Positions 44,032-57,494 of a stretch of 64,000 bases of DNA are shown in pieces; the stretch's first letter is position 1; each line of letters begins with the position of its first letter. Where the stretch lies: contig JAHEWK010000020.1 in assembly GCA_020740775.1 (NCBI GenBank), positions 434,001 through 498,000 on the forward strand. Direction: 5' to 3'. A model generated the notes under the pieces. It was given only the letters and a program-made list of their open reading frames with translations, ran no database searches and was not told the origin of the DNA. Source of the DNA: Ilyonectria destructans (lineage: Eukaryota > Ascomycota > Sordariomycetes > Hypocreales > Nectriaceae). The translations under genes were made by a program, and so were the position numbers.

Positions 44032-45293
44032 GGTGCTGCGGAGAGCCGTCCTGGTAGCGGTAGGCAAGAGGGATGCAACGCTGTGGAGGGCCCATCACGG
44101 AGGGTTGCCACATGGAACTCGTCCCGGCCGGCGCGGGGTGATTTGACCCATCCAACATAACATCACTAATCCCACTCTGGCTCGTCGTACTGATCGCGGA
44201 CGGGCTTGACCCGTCAACAACGTTTTCGTTCGTGTTAAAAGACATCTGATGCTCGAACCGAGTCAACCAGTCAAAATTATCGTCGAGGGTTTGGCTCGAG
44301 GGCATCTCATTAAGGGATTGCGCAAACGGCGGGGTCTGTTCCAAGGCCATCGACTGTGGCGAATCATTGTAATGAAGGGAGTTGGGGTTGATTGTAGAGC
44401 ACGGCCCAAAGAGAAGACCCTCAAAATCGAATTCCGTGTTAAAAGCAGCCATCGGCGGCGCGGTCCGAAGACCGCTGGTGAAGTCCATGTTGCCGAGGGT
44501 GCCCGTCTCCAGTTTGGGCAGGCCCGGCTGAACCCCTCGCTGGCCCATGGCGGCCGACATGCCACCAAAAATGTGGTCGAAGTTGTGAATGGGCAAGCCG
44601 GCGAGGCTTGGGTGCCGGCTATGGCTATGGGTCGGCGGCATGCCCCGTGCAACGGAGGCATTGGCCATCATTTGCATCGCGGTGCCGTCAACGTGGCTGA
44701 TGGTGTTGGCACGGGGCCGCACAGAGTTGGCCGCAGCATTGTTGGCGGCTGGGGGGCCAGCGACGCTGTTCTTGCGAGCACGGCTTCCGCCAGGAGCGAC
44801 GCCGGTTGTCGACTCGCGGCGGTTGCGGGGACGGGAGGACGGTGTCGAGGTCTGGTGCAGCTTCTGCTGGTGACGAAGCAGCAGGTCGCGGCGGGCGAAG
44901 CATCGTGCGCACTCGGGGCACTCAAAGGGTTTCTCCTTGGTGTGGGAGCGCTCGTGGCGCTGGAGATGTTCCAATCGGGCAAAGGAACGCTGGCAGGTGC
45001 CACAGACGTGCGGTCGAGGCTTGTCCTTCTTGGGGGGAGCAAAATTGGCGGGAGCCTTCGTGTTTACGGTGATGGTGGACGCTGCCAGAGTCAGCATGCA
45101 GAGTCGGAGCAGAATTGGGGGGCGGTGCGGGTCGGGCTGAGGAACATGAGGGGCAGTGCCGGCCACGGTGGGAAGGCTCACCAGAGTCGTCGGCGGTGGA
45201 GGGCGCGCTGCCGACGGCTGCGTTGGACGTGGCGGGATTGGACATATTGATGGAGGAGCGGGAGACTCTGACACCAGAATCGTTAATCACCAT
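44018..45293 (-). CDS. C2H2 zinc-finger transcription factor with altered C-terminus
   Basis: The exons are 45293-45182 and 45081-44018, separated by a 100-bp intron (GTGAGC donor, GCTGAC branch, CAG acceptor) that removes an apparent frame change. The product is about 391 residues. Two classical fingers occur near residues 60-115: [21 protein letters not shown] and [22 protein letters not shown] (quoted without their flanks). A Ser/Thr/Asn-rich region follows with [12 protein letters not shown]. The pattern recalls the AmdX/ADR1-like regulators of hypocrealean fungi, by memory only. The last about 20 residues (after [11 protein letters not shown]) run into the 5' flank and start of the patatin fragment, so the native C-terminus has probably been lost. 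It may still bind DNA. Confidence 0.75.
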
Positions 45294-45534
45294 GACAGGT
45301 TTTGCAAAGCTCGCGGGAGGGAGGAAGACGTTGGGGCGGGCGAGTCGTCGTCGTGGGGCGGGAGATTGAGTGACGAGGGAGCGAGGATAGCGGGGAGGAT
45401 GACGTTGACGAGGACCTCGAGATCCTACGTGGATATTCGTTAGTGGCCGTGACGGCCAATAGAGATTTATTCGAGATGCATGCCTTAGTGTAGTTTTGCA
45501 CGCGGGCGTGGTTGTCGTTTGACGATACGCAGCG

Positions 45535-45921
45535 ATGGAAGCGGAAGTTTCTACGGGTGATGTCGGGTCAGTATCCATCGGGAAGTATGAGAACTGGGTG
45601 GAGTGTGAGAGATTGGATCCTCACATTGAAGGGACTATTAAAGAAAAGCTAGGTGATAAGGAAGACGGTCCAAAGTGGGCGGAGCTACTTTGTAATCTAG
45701 GATGGTATCGGTGGATGAGAGGGAGGTATGAGGCGGCCGAAGATAAGAAAGATGCTCAGTTGTGGGTCGGGCTACTTTCTAATGCAGGATGGTATCGGTG
45801 GATGAGAGGGAGGTATGATGAAGCGGAGGAGATGTTAAGATGCGGTGGATATGAGGGAGAAAATGCTTTCAAAGGCAGAGAAAGGAAAGTGCAGGCCGCG
45901 TCCGTGGGCTCCTCCATTTGA
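45535..45921 (+). pseudogene. TPR-repeat fragment
   Basis: An ORF of 128 residues from an ATG. LLCNLGWYRWMRGRYEAAE and LLSNAGWYRWMRGRYDEAEE are two tetratricopeptide-like units, nearly identical, spaced 42 residues apart. Such units occur in the sensor part of fungal NB-ARC-TPR STAND proteins. There is no NTPase or N-terminal domain here and the frame ends soon after the second unit, so it is most likely a leftover of a larger gene. A short genuine protein cannot be excluded. Confidence 0.5.
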
Positions 45922-48900
45922 GCTCGAGCTCGGCATATTGGCTGTTTGTATGTCCTGGGGTCTATGAAGACTCTAGGTCCCTGTGATGTCTAGGAAAGAG
46001 GGTAGGCTGTCGGCCTGGGTGGGCTGTCGGCCTAGATAGGTTGTCAACCTAGGTTACCCTGATGGGCTGTTTGAGTCTGGATGGACAGATGTCATTGAAG
46101 AAACCTGTGGTCTTGGCGAAGCTGGCGAAGTCTTTGGGACTAGCTACCAGACGTTGCCAGTATTCCTCAGTGACTACGCGACGGAACAAGGTTCGCAGGG
46201 CTCTCACCGAGGACAGGGTCGTACGATTCGATAATTACCAAAAGGGCAATTAGAAACTAGGGGAGCCTTCGCGCCCGCGACCACACCTTTCTTCCCCCTT
46301 TTTTTTTTTTAGCATCCTTTCGTCCTTGTTGCTGGGGTTCTTCCGCTTCGGAGGGGTCCTGTGACGGTAGTGCTGTCCCACTCTCCTTGACCCCATGCTT
46401 CCGCAATCTGCGCTACTTCATGTACAATGAGGCTGGGAGGTGTCATCAGCGATTTTTTTGGGGGGATTTTGTTACTTCTGTGACCTCCCGGGAGGGGGGA
46501 CAGCGTGAGCTCCCGGAAGCGGTTGGTTGGAGGGTTCTGTTGCATGAGAAAAAAGCAAAGTCGGCTTTCCCAGCCGAAAGAGGAGACCAGCAGACAAGCA
46601 CAGACACAGCTGGGCTATGGCAGGGATGGGGATGGGTTGGTCATAGGGAAGGACAAGGAGGATTAAGGCGTCTCATGCCCTGGCTGGCATCGCAAGGCAA
46701 TGGCATAGGCGACTTGGCGTGGGCGACGCCGTGCCAATGGCAACTCTGCCCACAGCGAAACAAAAAGAACCATTGCTCCGTTTGGAAATAAGGCGGTTGG
46801 CTCCCCGGGCAAGGCGCCATGGCCCGTATCCAGAACGGTGTTGTTTTGTTGCGACCTCGGCCTGGCTTTGGTGAACAGTAGCAGCAGTCGCAGTCACCGT
46901 CGCAGTCGCCGTTACCATCGTCGTCGTGTTGTTAGTGTTAAGTTGGTGTTGGTGGTACAAAGGCGCTGCAACTTGGTGGTGGTTGGGGGCGGAGGTGGTG
47001 TTGCGGTTCCGCGGCTGCTGATGGATGGGGAACCACATGCGACGTTGACCCCTTCAACAGCGGCCACTGAAACCAACAAAAGGGCAAGAGAGAAAGACTA
47101 GAAGGGGTGCGCGGAGAGGAACTAGGTGAGGAGTCGACATTGGCGATCATCTCGCAATTAGACAAACGGGCGCTGGCTGGGCGGCTGGGTGGTGCGACGA
47201 CAGGCGGCAGCAAAGGACTAACAACAGGGATTAATAGCAGCACAGTGAGCAGCCAGCAGCCAGCAGCTAGGGGAAGGGAGGCGGGGAGCGGAAGCCCCTA
47301 TCACCGTTACCTGCGGAGGCAAAGCATATCGGTCAGCCCTGTAGTGTCTTGCACTTACCCCGCGCTGCTCAATGTCATGCGACCGCTAACCCAAACAGTT
47401 CAAGTCTGAAGATTGACAAAATGGGGCAGTTTGTGGTCTGATGGACATCTATCTTTGTCACAGGGACAGTTGTTTCGAGGCCTGGCCAAGCTTGAGGCCG
47501 AGGGTTTTCTGGCCAGGCTTGGCTCAGAAACCGTTGGACCGTGCCGTCATGTATCGGACCTGCTTGCTTGACCTGCCGACTGTCTTGGGGCGAACTGAGT
47601 TCATTGGGAAGCCATCCCGTATTGGGGATTGGTACCCCCTGCTGTCATTCAAGATATCACTGTTGCAATTCAAAGTTTATTGTCGATGACCCATGTCAAA
47701 GGCTGTGAAGATGTCGCATTGAATCGGCCAACTAGGCAATATCGCCGACTCTGCTGCTAGACAATTAGTTAGACGCATCGGATCATGGCATGATCGATGA
47801 ACTGGTAACACTCCCTCCAAGAGCCGTCTGTGTGGTGGCTAGGCTGCCGGTCGCCCTTTTCGTCGTTGAATGTCCAGCCTTGGCTTGTACAACCGGACCG
47901 TGGTGGAAACTATCGGTAGCGTCAGGCTCTCGGACGATCTAAGGCTCAGGCTAGGCCTTTGGAGGCCTGGCGCCTTTGCACCAAGGAGGTTGCTTGGGCA
48001 AGGCGATCTATCAATGGTAGCATCGTTAGGATGCCCATGTGCAGCTGTCCAGGGCTATGTTAAGCGCTTTGTTGCAGGGTTCAAACCTGCTCCCACGTGC
48101 AGTGTCATCCCTGGTTGCATGTTTAGGGCAGGGGCTTGGGCTGATCTTTCGGCACTCGCCCTCACGAAGCGAGGTAGTTAGCACTTCCAGCACGAGCCCT
48201 ATGATCTGGCATCAATTCTAAACAAGGAGTCCAAGAGACGAAATCGACGTTATTCTGCGGACCGGCGTAGGGCTGAGGATAAGTGTGGGGGTATGCACTA
48301 ACGTTTGTTTCACCGGCTGTGCTTGTTTGTTCAGTGTCAAGACTCAAGAACCAGTGCGGCAATCTACCCAAGGCATGCGAGTGCCGAATGACGCAAAGCC
48401 AAGAAACGATTCATCAAGATGATGGGCGCGGCATTGGTCCGGAATGTGATGAGGATAGGCCTTGCATCGAGGTATCATCCTTGTTGCAGGCGGCCAAAGC
48501 TCGAGACGCCAAAAACCAAGGCGTGAACTATAGTTGCTTGAATCTGATATAGGAAAACTGGAGCTGGATCTGATGGGCCGGGTGATGTAACGCTTCTCGT
48601 CTGCTACGTGAGGGAGGGGGAATCTGAAATATGCTCCCAAGCTAGATGACAAGATCACACCTCGCTGCGCCCTGACGCCTGAGGCTGGAGACCCCAGAGG
48701 CACACGGAATTTGTCCCGCCGTGAAGCTTGGTTGTTGCTCGGTTCTCTGTGAAGCCCACTTTGAGAGGGTTCACAACGAAGTAGCGCCGTTGGAGCTTGA
48801 TATCTAATCGTGAATGGCTCGAAAAGCCGTGGTGCGTACGGTTCAGTTTCATTAAAGAAACTTCATGCTTCTACTGTACCAATCAAACGAAGCACCTCTG

Positions 48901-51658
48901 GTGGTGCATGCTAACTGAACTGAGACCAAAAAATAAAAAATATCGCTGCGATGAGAAGGTCAATGCTGCGGATGAAAGTGATCCCGTTGCTGACCATGGC
49001 AAGGAGGTGACAATCGGCCGGGACGGACCAGGGTGTGGGTGGGCGTGGGTGGATGTGGATGGGGACACTCGCTGTGCCTCAGCTCAGTGGCTCAGGTTTC
49101 CGCGCTGTGCCTGAGCCGAGCCCCCCTTCCATCTGAGCAAGGACGACAAGAGTGGATGGGATGGGTGGCACGGCATGGCAATGAGTGTGGGCCGGAATGA
49201 GCCCTCCAGATTGAACCCCGTTGGGTGGAGGGATGATTTGTTTACGGATGGTCCCGGGGGTGTGTTTTCCTGGTTGAGATGGACACAAATAATGGGTAAT
49301 GGGCAACGGGCAACAGGCACTGAGCGGGCACCCGCCAGCTAGCAGATACTGGACTGTAGGCCAGCGGCGGAACTCTGTCGCCAGAAGCAATGGAAGTCTC
49401 ACGCCCGACACAACCTCGACACGCGGCATCGAGAGGGTGAGCGACACGAGGATACGGAGGCAATGCACTAGGAGGATTCACTCCATGGCCAGGCGCATGG
49501 CCAGGCGCTGGGAGGATGAAAGACGAGGAGCTTAGGTACCTAAGGTAGCTAAGGTCCCCGAAGGTGAGGTCCGGTATCTGTACCGAGCACGCACATGGTA
49601 GAGGGAAGGCTAAGGATACGGAGTAGTGGGGTCAGAGATGCAGCCAGGTAAGTGGAAGCCATCCCAGGCGGGAAAGGTACGGAGAGGTACACGGGGTGGC
49701 AGGTTGTACTGTGCCTTCCGTGCATCGTGCATCGTACATCGTACATCGTACCTACCTCCATCGTACGTGGTCCCGCAGCCTCAACGAACCGATCCGCGAA
49801 GGGTCCTGCAGCCCTTCACTTTACGTCGCTCAGGTCGATGTCGGGCTGTGAGTCCTGACGCGGTCCCAAGCCCACGCACACCACCCAGAGCCACACCACC
49901 ACAAGTTGCAACCCCCCCCCCCCCCTGGTTGACACCAAAGAAGCAGAGACAGATGCAGAAGCAGACCGCAGCGCAGACCTCAGACTCAGAACCCGGACCG
50001 CACTGCCGCAGAGAGGAGACAGCAGCTAAAGCGCTGGCGCATGCAGTGTCCTCAGCCTTCCGGCGCTCTTTGCGGGTCCAACCATCCCCTCTCTCCCTTG
50101 CCTCGACGCCTTCGATGCAGCTCGGCTCCTTGTACTGTGTCTCCTGTCTGGACCAGCACCCCAGCGAACGCACTGTCTCTCCCATGTTTTTTGGTGTCTT
50201 TCAGACACAGCTGCGATCGACGGTCGTGTCCACGCCCGAGACCTCAATAGGCCCGTCATCCAATGGCCGTGCCGCCGCAGATGCGGCAACGGGGTTGCCC
50301 CTAAGGTAATAAGAAGAGCCCCATGCTTCGCTCTGTTAACACACCTACACGACCACGACCGATCCAACTCTCTCACAACCCACGCTACGCCGGACGCTAC
50401 GCTGGGGACCACTATTCCAGGTTCTCTCCCCTTCACCTTTGACGTACCTAAGGTAGGTAGTGCCCGCCCCGTCTCCATCCCGCCCATCCCATGTCCACTA
50501 CGCCCACCAAAGCCACCATGACCCTGTCCCATCCACCACCATGTCCACCATAGCTCATGGGCCTTTTTCCTCTCCCTCTCTCTCGCTCACTTCCTCCTAC
50601 CTTACCCAAGTCAAGCTACAACATCTCTGCTCCAGTTGCCGAATGAGCCCCACTGACACCCGCCATAGCAGGGCCCCCTGGCCATTTGTCTTTACCTGCT
50701 GCGTGGCTCCTCCTCTGGCTCCAGCTTCTCGCCCTCTTCTTGTCACGGCCACCTGCGCTCACACCTATAACTAACAACTATAACTAACAACCAAGTGCAT
50801 CATCGTGACGGTTCGCCGCTTGCTCCCTGGGCCCCCCGTCCATTTTTACATCGCACGGCCCTGGTCCTGGCTGATATCACAACGTTCCCCCAGCCCTTAC
50901 CCTCCTGATTCCTGTCGAGCCTGATCAAGGCCCAGAACCCACTCACCTCATCGATATCTCCCACTGCTCCCCCAACTCAACTCTCTCGACTCAACCTGGT
51001 TCGACCCCAATCGACATAATCGGCCCTCCTCCACCACGACCTGAGCACTGGTCACCTCTATCGCGACTCTCTGGTCGGCTTCTAATATTAAAAAGCAAAC
51101 CCTCCTCCACTACCAACTTCCTTCCTCCCCTCCTCCCCAGACTTTTTTAAGTACTCCTCGTAGGCCTCACCTCTTAATCTCCCATCTTGTCCTCTTCCTC
51201 GCCTTCTTAATACACCGTTCATCTCTTCTATGCCCCCTAATTCTTCCTCTGCCACCTTCGCCACGGCCATCCAACTACCTACCTGGTTGGCATAATTGAT
51301 CACCTGCCGACCCAGCTCTCCCTGCTACACACTCCCGCACACAGAGCCACCTTGGTCTTCCTTTGCGCCAGACATTGCCCCCTCCAAAGTCACACATCGC
51401 CAGATCTGAAACCCATCGCTCCGCCAAGGACTGTCTCTGTCGCGCAATCTCCCAACTCGCCGCGAGCGTGATCAAATCCAATTCCCGCCAGCGGGATCCT
51501 GGCCTCCGGCACCTCTGTGGCCTCATCCGCTGTAGCGTGGATCACTCAAATCCTTCGTCTGGAACTCAGACCAGCCGAACAGCATCTGCCCCTTGATATC
51601 ACCGACACATTCGATCGTCTGCAGTCTACAATCTAGCCAGGACATCCGAGACATTGCT
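45922..51658. other. 5.7-kb gene-poor stretch
   Basis: The frames here are compositional shadows (CCG/CAA-rich simple sequence near 46.7-47.3 and 49.6-51.5 kb). I see no domain, no spliced gene and no transposon ends. The last 1-2 kb probably hold the promoter and 5' UTR of the C2H2 gene at 51659, which is CT-rich and unusually long for a fungus. Confidence 0.45.
49531..49555. promoter_or_regulatory. TACCTAAGGTA-type palindromic motif
   Basis: GGTACCTAAGGTAGCTAAGG occurs here, and a related TACCTAAGGTAGGTAG lies at 50445-50460, both upstream of the C2H2 gene. TACCTAAGGTA motifs recur in promoters of Sordariomycetes; that they bind a factor here is inference. Confidence 0.3.
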
Positions 51659-53100
<1,442 letters not shown>

Positions 53101-53268
53101 ACGAGCCTGCCAAATTTCGGCTCTTGATCGAATGCCACTTCCGCAGGCATAATCGCACGTTCGGCGGTTCTCGATCGAGCTCATCTCTGTATCAATATCA
53201 TACCCGGGCTGGACTAGACATATATTCCCCTGTTTTGATTTTTCTTCTTTTTCTTTTGCTAGGATGTA

Positions 53269-55185
53269 AGTCCCTAGGGGGGGTTATGGTTCACCCCTGG
53301 TTCCGGTTCACCCCATCAAGTCACTAGCCCAACCACATATAGAACCACAACTACTTCAATTTAAAAGCTAAAAATACAAGAAAAATACCATTTAAATTGT
53401 TCAATCGCTCTCTTCGACAGAGGGAGTTCTATATCGCCTTGTGCGCCTAATTGACCTTCCAGGTTGTATTGGAGATGGCTCCTCATCAGTACTACCATCT
53501 ACCTCTTCGCCATGAACCACAATCGTATCCTCTTGGGCCCTAGCCTCAATAGTGCGTTGAGCTGGCTCCCGGTTGCGTTGTGCAGCTACCTGAGCAAGGC
53601 TGATGAAGGACTCGTTTGGATTTGGCTGGACTTTTCGACGTTTTCGTGGATTAGCCTGTTCCAACTGCGTAAGTAAGCGGGCTATCTCCCTGTCTTTCAC
53701 GGCAAGCTGCGCAGTACGCTTGTCAAACGACTGGGCAATCTTGCGAACTACTAGTCGCGAGCCTGGGGTTCTTTCCTTACTACCTAGTAGTTTGATGACG
53801 TCCTGGCTCTTCTTTGGAGTGGAGATATAGCTGGGGGACGGGGGAGTAGGTGTCTGGCTGTGTGGGTATATTACCCAGCGAGAAGACAGCGTTTTATGTG
53901 GGTTCCTGGGGAATAGACCTGTTGCCCGCCAGCCAGCCTCGATATTAGCCTTCCGCAAACCTTTTTCTCGAGCTTCCGCATAGAAATCAAGAAATTTGAC
54001 CTTGCCAATGCGGTCTGAGTCCGTAAGAGCCGTCCAATTGCTGATAAGCTTCCTATATTCCGTCTTCAAGCTGGAAAAACAGCCAAGATCCAAGGGCTGT
54101 GTAACGTACGAAGTATGGGCTGGCAAGAATAAGATATAAATATTATTCAGGAAGCACATCATTATAAAATCCTCGGTAGTATGCGAACCATGGCCGTCGA
54201 CAATAAGTAGTCTTGCTGCTGAAGGGTCCTCAGGGGTTGTTTGCGGTAAAAAGACCATCTCTAGCCACTCAAGCGCAATATCGTTACTTGTCCAGCCGTT
54301 GGCAGAGTAGGTGGTATACCAGGTAGGATATTTCTCGAGTAATTGGTCGCCAAACCACTGATCTTGAATAGAAGCCCCCTTGAAGATAATAAGAGGCTCA
54401 AGGGCTTTGCCGGTAGCCGATATACACTCGATAAATGAGGTCCAAGTGCGATTGCAGCTCTCTTTAATAGGTGCCTGGCCAGGAGACCTCTCTGAACTGC
54501 CAATAACCAAGCCGTTAACCCCCATACCTTCCATAATTCCTCCCTCGTCCGCATTATATCGCCGTTAAGGGGGAATCCAACTGACAATATCGTAGAGCTC
54601 GAATAACTTGTTGATATTGGCTGGGCTGGTTGCGTTAACTCGATCCCAGGCAGTCCTGCGACCTATCTTGGTGTTGATAGTTGGATGGCGTTTGACGAAG
54701 GTACTAGTCCACTTCTTTCCAAGTGGTTGGTGGTCCCCTTGGGCTCGTAAGATCGCCGAAGCCACAGCGCGAACTTGGGCATGCGAAGGCGCGTAACCAA
54801 GGCCTTCTTGCAGTAGAACCCACCTAACAAGGTCTTCTTCTTGAACTATAGAAATCCGCTGTTGGTTTTGGTAGGCCACAGAGTGTGGTTGTCGGCCAAG
54901 AAGCCGGTGACGAAGTGTCTGGGTAGGTATGCCGTGGATCTTGGCTGACGTTCGGATGGTTTCGCCATGGAGGATATCTTGGATAGCGTTGTCTATATCG
55001 GCCGTAGTATAACGAGGGATACTGGCTCTCTGGAAGTCTAAAACACGAAAAAGCAGTTTAATTGATCGAAGTTGTGATAGTTGACGAAGGGAAATAGGTT
55101 GCCGACGCGTCGACGCGTTAGCAAGGATTACGCGCCGGGGAGGTGAACCAGAACCAGGGGTGAACCATAACCCCCCCTAGGGACT
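53269..55185 (-). mobile_element. Full-length pogo/Fot1-like transposon
   Basis: The element is 1,917 bp, flanked by TA on both sides. Terminal inverted repeats of about 44 bp with a single mismatch begin AGTCCCTAGGGGGGGTTATG. It lies between the C2H2 gene (170 bp upstream) and the SBDS-like gene (63 bp downstream), without disrupting either. Near-perfect ends indicate a young insertion; the transposase has one stop. Confidence 0.93.
53401..55038 (-). pseudogene. Pogo/Fot1-like transposase, one in-frame stop
   Basis: The order of parts is a psq-type HTH (IPRYTTADIDNAIQDILHG), a Tc5/CENP-B type HTH (PLGKKWTSTFVKRHPTIN), and the DDE_1 domain. The catalytic aspartates are in YNADEGGIMEG, LLIVDGHGSHTTED and VTQPLDLGCFSSLK. 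The C-terminus has a coiled coil and an acidic/Arg tail. The only lesion seen is TAA at 54565-54567 after FELYDIVSWIPP, with the same frame continuing as RRYNADEGG. No ATG was found at the 5' end; an upstream exon with an acceptor near 55039 is possible. Otherwise the protein is complete, so this copy was inactivated recently or is maintained by a sister copy. Confidence 0.88.
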
Positions 55186-55247
55186 TAATGAATGATGCGC
55201 CACCCTGCCTCTGTTGCCCTTCCTAGCTTTGCCTGTCCACTAGTCCC

Positions 55248-55858
55248 CTAATGAGCTTTCATTGAGCTCATCGAGTCGTTTGTAGAGCCTTGTCGGCCGG
55301 GCATCTGCACAAGCGTTTAAGTTAGATAGGTGCCGTGAATGCGTGTTGCACTTTAGCTGGTCAACTTACCTCCACTGTCTGGATGGTGCCTTCCATTAAT
55401 ATCTGCTTGATTGACTCATCTGAGTCCTCGGTCCCGAACTCGGATGCTAGAGTGCCTTTGGGGGCGGCGTCGTATGGACCCTGCGCACCTTGCCTGTACA
55501 ATACTTGTTAGCCGACTGTGCCTGTATCGCGGACCATTGTACGCCTGTGACTAGGTGGTGGTACCGCCGCAGCAGCGCCATCAGCCAACAACTCCTTTCC
55601 CCGTAAACAAGTGCCATATAGAGTACTCGCAATCGAGACCTTGTTGGTTCGGGGAGATCGCTTGAATGGGGTAGGCATGCAGAAAACGGCTTACTTGTGA
55701 GTCAGGAAGACCGTGAAGGGGGAGACGAAGCGAGCCAGAGGGATGCTCTTGTCGTTCAGCCACTTGTTGTAGGTTTCGACATCGTCGACGAATACGATGT
55801 AGTCGTCGTGCTTGCCCTTGTGGTGGACCTTGGACTGGGAGCCCTCTCCTCGAGTCAT
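55248..55858 (-). CDS. SBDS-domain protein (Rtc3-like)
   Basis: The exons are 55858-55695, 55493-55370 and 55304-55248, with introns of 201 and 65 bp and GTAAGC/GTAAGT donors. The product is 114 residues. It begins MTRGEGSQSKVHHKGK, continues DDYIVFVDDVETYNKWLND and FVSPFTVFLTHK, then GTLASEFGT, IKQILMEGTIQ and a short MPGRQGSTNDSM end. This is the single-domain SBDS N-terminal fold found in yeast Rtc3 (Hgi1), distinct from the three-domain ribosome factor Sdo1. Yeast Rtc3 is linked to RNA metabolism and stress; the role here is unknown. All splice sites are canonical and no lesion was seen. The start context CAAAATGAC is good. Confidence 0.88.
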
Positions 55859-55923
55859 TTTGGCAGATTAGCGCAGCTATGGTGAAAAGCTGAATGGCGG
55901 GATATCGTGTGATATTCATCCCA

Positions 55924-56220
55924 ATCCCCAAGACACTGGTGTGACATGGCTGCCTGCTCGAATCCGACTGGATAAATGCCACCCATTGACCAATCGATCA
56001 AGACCAACTGGTTTGTACCTTCTTCGACGATGATGTTTCGTGGAGCAATGTCTGGGTGCGTAAGGGCCAATTTGTCGAACTGGAAGCGAGGTGTGTCTGG
56101 TGGTAGACGACGTAGACGAATACAGACGTCAAGTTTGTGGGTATACCAATCTTGCATATCTGATACAGTCGCAAAGGGACTACGGAGAAGAAGATATACA
56201 GAAAAGAGACGAAGATTCAC
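55924..56220 (-). pseudogene. Aminoglycoside-phosphotransferase-like kinase, C-terminal fragment
   Basis: The frame carries MQDWYTHKLDVCIRL, the catalytic loop THPDIAPRNIIV (HxDxxxxN) and the metal-binding VLIDWSMGG, then YPVGFEQAAM, which is the core C-lobe of fungal APH-type kinases. There is no N-lobe upstream; the first codon is GTG and preceding sequence has stops in all frames. The frame extends into the SBDS-like gene's start. It is a truncated duplicate. Confidence 0.65.
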
Positions 56221-56786
56221 TCGACAATAAGGGTAATACCGATACCTACTAAAACCATCATCTTAAACACAAACACACAATTCTTCGCAAATTCTACTAC
56301 CAAATTATAGAAGAGCTACTCCCTTGTTTCAATTTGCAACAGACAAGAGACGCTATCTTGGCGGATATCGATTACGCCGTCCAACAATGCGACAATGAAC
56401 TAGCGATTGGGAGTGGTTGCCTTTGGAGATGTGGGGCCGGTTGTTGTTGATGTTGTGGTGTGGGCATCGGTCGTGGCATGCGTCGTTGGCCCTGCGGGGG
56501 GAGTCCGGTCCATGGGTTCCGTCCGGCAAGTAGACTCGGGAGATTACCCCTTGCTGTGGCGTTGGTCTGAAGCGGGCGGCATCTCTCAGCTTCCCCAGTT
56601 AGCACTTCAGGCGCTGGGTTGAGGGGGGCTCAGCTGGGGTCTAGTTGCCATTTGGGTAGGGTCCCCGAATCCAAGGTTTTGGGAAACGGTTAGTGCTGAT
56701 GGATGAGGTCTAATTAACCCGCAATAGAACTAGTCTGTAGGGCATCTTCAAGTTCCGTCCCCACACTCGTGCGTTGTCTCATCTAC

Positions 56787-57494
56787 TTGGCATCCGTGAA
56801 GGTTTTGTTAGTGCCCCACCCTGATTTTTTGGGGGGAAGGCGTCAAATTGGTCAGGAGAGGAACTGGATCCAACTTGCATTCTTGACAAAGAGCAGCGGA
56901 AGAAAGGATGGATGTTCTGGGGCTGCTTTTCCGGGCGCTATGGCAAGGGCCTTGGAGTCTTCTGGGAGAAGGATTGGGGACCAATAACAGCAGATAGCTA
57001 TCAAGAACATATAGTTCCTGTTGTATGTGGTTGGAATCGGCTCCATCGAGACTCTAGATTTGTCTTCATGCAGGACAATGCTTCTTCTCAGGCATCTGCA
57101 GCAACTATAAGAGAGCTGAAGGAAAGAGGGACCCAGGTCTTAGAATGGCCTCCTTTCTCTCCAGACTTGAATACTATAGAAGCTGTATGGAACCCTGATG
57201 AAGGCTTACATGGAGTCATTTCCTGAGAAGATGTCATATGATCCGCTTAGAGCTGCTGGAAAGCAAGCTTGGGACTAGCTTGAGGAGAGGGCTCTAGATA
57301 AGCTACTCCCGACCATGCCCAATAGATGTCAGGCTGTTGTTGATGCCAAGGGAATGCATACAAAACACTAGAAGGTAGCTGGTATGCAAATCAGAGATAT
57401 TTGAGGTACATTTAGGGAGGAAAAATTGACCAACTCCCCCCCCCCAACAAACCCTCTGGGGGGAGCCCTAACAAAACTTTTGCCGGACACCAAG
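56787..57494 (+). mobile_element. Internally deleted Tc1-like element
   Basis: The ends resemble each other in inverted orientation: the left begins TGGCATCCGTGAAGGTTTTG and the right, on the opposite strand, begins TTGGTGTCCGGCAAAAGTTTTG (quoted in part), both followed by TTAG and C-rich/G-rich blocks. The size of about 0.7 kb is too short for a full transposase. It is probably a deletion derivative that depended on an intact relative. Confidence 0.55.
56830..57371 (+). pseudogene. Tc1/mariner (DDE_3) transposase C-terminal relic
   Basis: The frame reads MFWGCFSGRYGKGLGVF, then FMQDNASSQASAATIREL with the second catalytic Asp (the D of QDNA), and LEWPPFSPDLNTIEAVWN with the third acidic position in the SPDLN context. 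After VWN a frameshift moves to MKAYMESFPEKMSYD, with a TAG after KQAWD, and ends ..VDAKGMHTKH at 57371. The N-terminal HTH domains are absent. It is inactive. Confidence 0.85.

Noticed and set aside
45082..45181. Frameshift in the C2H2 gene
   Set aside because: A 100-bp intron with GTGAGC donor, GCTGAC branch and CAG acceptor explains the frame change.
44249..45250. Plus-strand 333-codon frame
   Set aside because: It is a GC-driven antisense shadow of the C2H2 gene, which has zinc fingers and a proper intron.
48060..48110. Possible tRNA T-arm (GCAGG GTTCAAA CCTGC)
   Set aside because: The stem-loop fits a T-arm, but no matching 7-bp acceptor stem, D-arm or anticodon arm is found at the right distance.
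49079..50774. Overlapping frames of 100-230 codons
   Set aside because: They are simple-sequence and CT-rich frames without recognisable motifs, more likely a promoter and 5' UTR region.
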